A DNA stretch of 38,080 nt from Bacteroidota bacterium (GTDB taxonomy: Bacteria; Bacteroidota; Bacteroidia; Chitinophagales; Chitinophagaceae). Shown piece by piece: positions 33,123 to 38,080 of the stretch. Positions within the stretch are counted from its first letter, which is position 1, and every line of letters begins with the position of its first letter. Position numbers and translations under genes: made by a program. Below the pieces are notes generated by a model. That model ran no database searches. It saw only the letters and a program-made list of their open reading frames with translations, and was not told the DNA's origin. The stretch is taken from the NCBI GenBank assembly GCA_013285595.1, contig JABDHF010000020.1:1-38080 (forward strand), read 5' to 3'.

Positions 33123-33524
33123 TTATTTTTTTTTAGTAAAAAACTGGGTTTTGATATTTTTATCTGCTATCAGTTTCCTGATGCGGATGAGCAGCTCTGT
33201 AGCCATAATAGGTTTTTTCAGGTAATCGTCGGCCCCAAGCTGGAAGGCTTCTGTAATAGTTTCTTCATTGCCTACAGACGAAACTACTATTATACCTACG
33301 TTCTTTGTTGATTCATGGTTGCGGAGCCGGCTAACCACCTCAAGCCCGCTGGTATGGGGGAGCATAAGGTCAGTGATCACAATATCGTAGGTAGCATTAT
33401 CCATCATTTCAAATGCCTCTTTGCCATCCTTTGCTGTAATTACATTAAAACCCTCCTTATTCAGGATATTTTTAATGGCCTTCAGCATTATTTCATCATC
33501 TTCAATTACTAAAATATTCGGCAT
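33123..33524 (-). CDS. CheY-like single-domain response regulator
   Basis: The 133-residue protein is a bare receiver domain. Acidic pocket E8-D9-D10 (VIEDDE), phospho-acceptor D52 (DIVITDLMLP), S82/S83 (VVSSVG) and K104 (YLKKP) are in the expected places. It has no DNA-binding or enzymatic output domain, so it works by protein contact. No histidine kinase gene is adjacent. It is first of the minus-strand polysaccharide set, 9 bp ahead of the HEAT gene, and is a plausible on/off switch for it. The basic C-terminal tail (FFTKKK) is short. Confidence 0.9.
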   Translation of the reverse strand: MPNILVIEDDEIMLKAIKNILNKEGFNVITAKDGKEAFEMMDNATYDIVITDLMLPHTSGLEVVSRLRNHESTKNVGIIVVSSVGNEETITEAFQLGADDYLKKPIMATELLIRIRKLIADKNIKTQFFTKKK

Positions 33525-34153
33525 ATCAGGTAAAAGCTAAAAGTTATCAGGTTTTTAATGGCGATTTAAAAGTAAGAATTATATCTTATTACGCAAATAT
33601 GCGGTAATTTTTTTTAAAAAGGAAATGGTTTGAGTTATTACTTGGTTATCTGCACCACTAAACGATTAAATATTTTGGATGATGTGGCTGACGTTGCCGG
33701 CACTTGCTTATTCTCATCATTGTGCATAAGACGACCGGCTGATAAATTTTGAAAGTGTGCAAGGATATTTTAATTAGCACATATTTTTATATTTATAAAC
33801 CTGATGAAAAAATACAAATGAACATAATAATATGTTTGCTGTGAATAATTTTTACATATATTTTAATGTTTATTTATAATGATCATTATTAACCGAAAGC
33901 AAAAAGCTTGTGCGCTGATATGACATAATAGGAATTTAAAATGCATTATGGCTGAATTACTGAAAAGGATGAAGTGCCAGAATTTGGGCGGGCAAAAAAT
34001 ATAATATAATTAATTTTATATCTTGTCCGTTCTTTTTTAACAGAAAAAGGGATTATTTTTACATTTAAGCAAACTATTTTAACATTTTTGCCGTCTGTAA
34101 TTAATAAGATAAGTTTATTTGTATCACCGAGTCATCTATATTAATGCCATTTT
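33525..34153. other. AT-rich intergenic region between divergent genes
   Basis: About 630 bp with no convincing coding frame or RNA gene, separating the response regulator (minus) and the large NHL surface protein (plus). A perfect 14-bp palindrome ATAATGATCATTAT lies at 33876-33889. Before the plus-strand gene there is a near-match promoter, TTG 34088-34090 and TTTATTTG 34114-34121 (23-bp spacer, one mismatch), which would start near 34128. The response-regulator promoter is not obvious. Confidence 0.4.
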
Positions 34154-37100
34154 ATGAAAAAAACGTTACCTACCTTTCTGCGCAATCTATTGTTATCTGC
34201 GGCATTGCTGTTGCTTGGCTTTTCATCGCGGGCATCGCACATTGTGGGCGCGGAGCTAACGTATAAATGGCTTTATTGCAATACTTACGTGGTAACTCTG
34301 GCCATATACGGTAACTGTGGTGCATCAAGCACTGCGGCATTTAACTGCCTTGATGGCACTTCTGGTTATGCAACGCCAGTGATATGTATCTTTGATGGTA
34401 ATACTTCAGTTACCAGCATCACATTGACGAAGCAAATGCCCTTCTCAGGTCTTGAGGTAACGCCTGTATGTCCTGATTCTATAATGTACGACGCCTGCCA
34501 TATACCCACCTCCCTTACTCCTGGGATCAAAAAATTCATTTATACCGACACGTTTACTTTTCCTCATAATTCAGCAGTCTGGAGGCTGATATTTAGCGGG
34601 GATATTGGCCCATGTTCTTCCCCGGGGCGTGCAGGCGATATTAGTAATTTACTCGGTGGTAGTACCCTTGCACTGGTAGATACGCTAAATAACACCTTCT
34701 CTAATACAAGAGGGCATAATTCAAGCCCGGTGCTAACAGTGGAGCCTGTGCCCTTCTTTTGCCCGAACACGGAGTCTTGTTATAACCCAGGGGCAGTGGA
34801 TGTTTACGATGTAAATACCTCAGACGAGCCGTCGGGTGATAGCTTGAATTTTTCGCTGGTAGCAGCGAACCAGGGAACTGGCTCGTGCGCGGGTACCGGA
34901 GGATTCGTTGGCTATAATCCTACGTTTACCTGCCCGGGGGGTACAACGATATATTCCGGCAGCAACCCGCTGTTATTAGCGGACTGTTCGGCTTCAAGCT
35001 TTGCGTTCGACCAAACCACGGGGCAATTGTGCTTTAATGGCCAGGCGCAGAGGTCGGTGGTAGTGTATAATATAGATGAATACCGCCATGATACCGTTAA
35101 TAATATACATACAGTAGCAGGGCTGGGCGGAAGCTCTTTCAGCGGCGACCATGGCCCGGCGTTGTCGGCTTTACTGAATAAACCTGCCGGTATACGCACT
35201 GATAAGTTGAATAATATTTATTTTGCAGACCAGGCTAATAACAGGATCCGTAAAGTAGACAATCTTGGTTTTATCACCACTATTGCGGGTACTGGCTTTA
35301 CCGGTTATTGCGGTGACGGGATAGCGGCAACTGCAGCGAAGTTAAATAACCCGGTAGGCGTAGCGGTAGATACAGCGGGCAATGTGATCTTTGCTGATGA
35401 CAATAATAACGCGATCAGGAAAATAAACGTGTCGACCGGTGTTATTACCACTATTGCAGGCAACGGCACACCAGGGTATGAAGGCGATGGCGGGAATGCG
35501 AAAGGCACAATAACTACATTTGCCGGTACGGGTGCAGCTCCGTTTTTTGGTACGGGGATACCTGCTGTGAGCGCCAACATTCATAACCCGGCCGGTATAT
35601 GCAAAGACGTGGCGGGCAATGTATATGTGTCGGACTACGCTAACAACCGCATCCGTATGATCTCAATCGGTGGCATTATTACCACATTGGCTGGCGGGGC
35701 TACTGCAGGCTATACAGGAGACGGAGGGCCAGCGTCAGCTGCGTTATTAAATAACCCCGAAGGAATATACATCTCCGGTAATGCCTTATATTTTGCAGAC
35801 AATGGTAATCATGTTGTCCGCAAGATCGATTTTTCTACGGTTGGTTTTCCGATCACAACGGTTGCCGGTACGGGAACTGCAGGGCTGGGGGCCGACAATA
35901 TAGCTGCAACTTCCTCTGCATTAAATCATCCACACTCCGTATTTGTGGAAGGCTCCGGCACAGCCCTTAAAATCTATTTCACCGATGGAGGTAACAACCG
36001 TGTACGTTTAATTGATGGATTCGCTAATGTTTACACTCTTACCGGAAACGGAGTTGCCGGCTTTTCCGGTGAAAACGTTCTTGCCAGTCTGCCAACAGTT
36101 GAGGCAAACAATCCTTATGGCATTTGGAAAGACCCGGCGGGCAGGGTGTTCTTTACCGATGCCGGCAATAACCGTGTGCGTGTAATATCACCGAGTGGTT
36201 TCATAAATACCTACGCCGGGGGAACCGGTGTACCTGCATTTATAGGAGACGGCGGATCAGCGACATCTGCCAGGTTTAATAACCCTACAGATGTTATTAT
36301 GAATTCTTTCGGTGATCTTTTTGTTGCTGACAATGGTAATAACTGTATACGTAAAATTGCGGCATGCGACAGTATAGTGACAACGGCGATAGGCAGACCG
36401 CCACTTCCTGGTTTTGCAGGTGATGGCATGTCGCCCGATTCTACTAAATTAACTAACCCATCATTTATATGGCTGGATGCATTTACCGGCACAATGTATA
36501 TTTCGGACTGGGGCAATAACCGTGTGCGTGTGCTTGCACCGTGCGAGCTTAATCACCCTACAGGTGTGTTTGTAGATAATGCCAACAACATATTCATCTC
36601 TGATGCCGGCAACCAGATCATCCGTAAAATATCGGGGTCTACCGGTATTATCAGCAGATTTGCGGGCAACCAGGGAGTTACCGGTTTCTCTGGCGACGGC
36701 TCGTCGGCAGTAGCTGTCGGTTGTGCATTAAGCAGCCCTAGCGGTGTATTTGCGGACAATAGCGGCAATGTATTTATTGCGGACGCTGGCAATAACAGAA
36801 TTCGCGAAGTGAACACAGCAGGTATAATCAGCACGGTAGCAGGGAGTGGATTAACAACCCATACAGGTGATAACTGCATCGCCCTGGCAACTGCAGTAGG
36901 TTTAAATAGCCCTTCGGATATTAGTGTAGATAACGCCGGTAACCTGTTTATCGCAGACCGCCTTAATAACTGTATTCGTAAAGTGACTACCGGTACCAAC
37001 ATCATAGAAACTGTTGCCGGTACAGGCGTTGCAACTTTTGGTGGAGAAGGGATTGCGGGCTACATGGCTATGTTGAATAACCCTTCTTTCCTTTGCCTGG

Positions 37101-38080
37101 ACCCTTCAAAAAATGTGCTAATATCAGACTTTATGAATAACCGCGTGCGCAGGCTTGACTATGCCAGCACGGTAAACAGGGTACTGGTAGGCACTATGCA
37201 GCGCGAGATGACGTTTAAAGTATTAAACGCGTGTACCATTGTTTCACCTGTGGGGCAAGTGGATTCTATTACAGGTACTACCGGCCAATTCGTTGATCCA
37301 ACTGATCACATACATATTACTGCGTGCCAGTACACAGGAGATTTTATTCTTCATATGAATCCTCATGAGCCAGATACGGCATATCACATTATTGTTACGG
37401 CGAGTGGTTTAAATACTGGTTTTAACTTTACTATTGATAGCGATAATACCAATCATCCGCATGCTACGGTTACTGGTAATACGGGCGTTATTGCGCCGGG
37501 CATTTATACTTTCTACCTGACGTATACCGATAACCACTGCCCGCTTGTAGGCACACAAACCCAGCCATTCACCGTGCAGATATACCCTGTACCATCTATT
37601 ACTGATTCACTCATTTCGCCGGCAACGTGTTCTGACTCTGCAGACTACCGGATAATTCCTGGTGGATATGGCAGCCCATGGACAATAAAGGTCTCCACGC
37701 TCGCGTCTCCTTTTGATACGTTTGCAGTCTTTGCCAATGATACCGGCGCCTTTGCAGATAGCCTTAAACCTCTGCCAACAGCTTATGGCAGCTATGTGTT
37801 TACTATATATACGTCAGTATCTAATCAGTGCGCTAAGGGCGATACAATAACGCCTGCAGTTCCGAGCTCGTCAATTACCGCCTCATTTGTAAATCCAAAT
37901 TATTGTGGCGCGCATGATCATTTGGATGGAGGCAGGATATTTATTAATGACCTGCCGCCAGGGCTGCAGGATACGCTTATCTATACGAAGTTTGGCGTTT
38001 TGCAACCGCGACAACCGTTTGTGTCGTCGCCGACGGGCACCGATACGCTGTTCAGCCTTATAAAAGCAGACTATACCATA
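34154..38080 (+). CDS. Very large NHL-repeat surface protein, 3' end outside the window
   Basis: The frame is open from the ATG at 34154 to the last base (1,309 codons, no stop). After a signal peptide (LLLSAALLLLGFSSRAS) comes an N-terminal module HIVGAELTYKWL...TLAIYGNCG, with a DEPSGDSLNFSLV segment, common in large Bacteroidota surface proteins that end in gliding-type (CHU_C/T9SS type B) domains. Residues ~315-1006 hold about 13 NHL repeats (for example GTGFTGYCGDGIAATAAKLNNPVGVAVDTAGNVIFADDNNNAIRKI). Two are shortened, near 35500 and 36545. After ~1007 the sequence is Ig/PKD-like. The last domain, and hence the T9SS signal, is beyond the window. It is probably a surface adhesin or structural protein. 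Reverse-strand ORFs across it are shadows. Confidence 0.9.
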   Translation, partial: MKKTLPTFLRNLLLSAALLLLGFSSRASHIVGAELTYKWLYCNTYVVTLAIYGNCGASSTAAFNCLDGTSGYATPVICIFDGNTSVTSITLTKQMPFSGLEVTPVCPDSIMYDACHIPTSLTPGIKKFIYTDTFTFPHNSAVWRLIFSGDIGPCSSPGRAGDISNLLGGSTLALVDTLNNTFSNTRGHNSSPVLTVEPVPFFCPNTESCYNPGAVDVYDVNTSDEPSGDSLNFSLVAANQGTGSCAGTGGFVGYNPTFTCPGGTTIYSGSNPLLLADCSASSFAFDQTTGQLCFNGQAQRSVVVYNIDEYRHDTVNNIHTVAGLGGSSFSGDHGPALSALLNKPAGIRTDKLNNIYFADQANNRIRKVDNLGFITTIAGTGFTGYCGDGIAATAAKLNNPVGVAVDTAGNVIFADDNNNAIRKINVSTGVITTIAGNGTPGYEGDGGNAKGTITTFAGTGAAPFFGTGIPAVSANIHNPAGICKDVAGNVYVSDYANNRIRMISIGGIITTLAGGATAGYTGDGGPASAALLNNPEGIYISGNALYFADNGNHVVRKIDFSTVGFPITTVAGTGTAGLGADNIAATSSALNHPHSVFVEGSGTALKIYFTDGGNNRVRLIDGFANVYTLTGNGVAGFSGENVLASLPTVEANNPYGIWKDPAGRVFFTDAGNNRVRVISPSGFINTYAGGTGVPAFIGDGGSATSARFNNPTDVIMNSFGDLFVADNGNNCIRKIAACDSIVTTAIGRPPLPGFAGDGMSPDSTKLTNPSFIWLDAFTGTMYISDWGNNRVRVLAPCELNHPTGVFVDNANNIFISDAGNQIIRKISGSTGIISRFAGNQGVTGFSGDGSSAVAVGCALSSPSGVFADNSGNVFIADAGNNRIREVNTAGIISTVAGSGLTTHTGDNCIALATAVGLNSPSDISVDNAGNLFIADRLNNCIRKVTTGTNIIETVAGTGVATFGGEGIAGYMAMLNNPSFLCLDPSKNVLISDFMNNRVRRLDYASTVNRVLVGTMQREMTFKVLNACTIVSPVGQVDSITGTTGQFVDPTDHIHITACQYTGDFILHMNPHEPDTAYHIIVTASGLNTGFNFTIDSDNTNHPHATVTGNTGVIAPGIYTFYLTYTDNHCPLVGTQTQPFTVQIYPVPSITDSLISPATCSDSADYRIIPGGYGSPWTIKVSTLASPFDTFAVFANDTGAFADSLKPLPTAYGSYVFTIYTSVSNQCAKGDTITPAVPSSSITASFVNPNYCGAHDHLDGGRIFINDLPPGLQDTLIYTKFGVLQPRQPFVSSPTGTDTLFSLIKADYTI

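Noticed and set aside
34564-37005. Several minus-strand frames of 68-150 codons with proline/alanine-rich sequence
   Set aside because: They are the mirror of the NHL repeats in the giant plus-strand gene and show repetitive shadow composition.
35106-37170. Regular spacing of similar DNA units, considered as a CRISPR array or satellite
   Set aside because: The spacing (~165-180 bp) follows coding NHL repeats and the frame stays open; there are no short identical repeats with unique spacers.

Overview
The window reads as a chromosomal segment of a Bacteroidota bacterium, most likely a Chitinophagales/Chitinophagaceae-type organism. The basis is several secreted proteins with type IX secretion (T9SS) C-terminal domains, a DUF6089 (PorG-like) barrel and a DUF4294 protein. 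Promoters resemble the Bacteroidota TAnnTTTG -7 element rather than a sigma70 -10 box. No rRNA, tRNA, CRISPR array or intact insertion sequence was found. The family assignment is inference; the phylum is well supported.

Left part (1-10,342): the 3' end of a DinB-like gene; a Uma2 nuclease-like gene; a secreted seven-bladed propeller/Ig-like T9SS cargo protein; dnaK; a lipoprotein; an RDD membrane protein; an NHL-repeat T9SS cargo protein; a Mn-type superoxide dismutase; and a small outer-membrane protein. Middle part (10,343-20,735): a gene-free stretch with a REP-like palindromic element, an outer-membrane protein, a seven-heme cytochrome fused to TPRs, a YhcG/DUF1016 nuclease with an altered catalytic motif, tyrS, a PorG-like protein, DUF4294, a small hypothetical gene, rpmI-rplT (without infC) and a pRiA4b ORF-3-like gene overlapping miaA. 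Between the PorG-like and DUF4294 genes, a BlaI/MecI-type operator sits on a TAnnTTTG promoter and is followed within about 60 nt by a strong terminator, which suggests a small regulated RNA.

Right part (20,777-38,080): a second NHL/T9SS protein; an orphan phage terminase small-subunit-like gene bordered by a C10 tract, a direct repeat and a second REP-like copy; and a paaK-paaI pair. Next comes a co-oriented minus-strand set: response regulator, membrane-anchored HEAT protein, processive GT2 synthase, TPR plus YaiO-type outer-membrane barrel, and DUF4838 lipoprotein. This set resembles a poly-GlcNAc (Pga)-style exopolysaccharide synthesis and export module with non-standard accessory parts, and it is the best candidate for a poorly described system here. 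The window ends inside a very large plus-strand surface protein (over 1,309 codons, no stop reached) with about 13 NHL repeats, two of them internally truncated.

How the parts may fit together: four secreted proteins (1029-2858, 7517-8896, 20777-22135 and 34154-end) are probable T9SS clients, and the PorG-like barrel is a possible component of that secretion machine. The minus-strand polysaccharide module probably builds and exports a surface glycan under a CheY-like regulator. The remaining genes are housekeeping.
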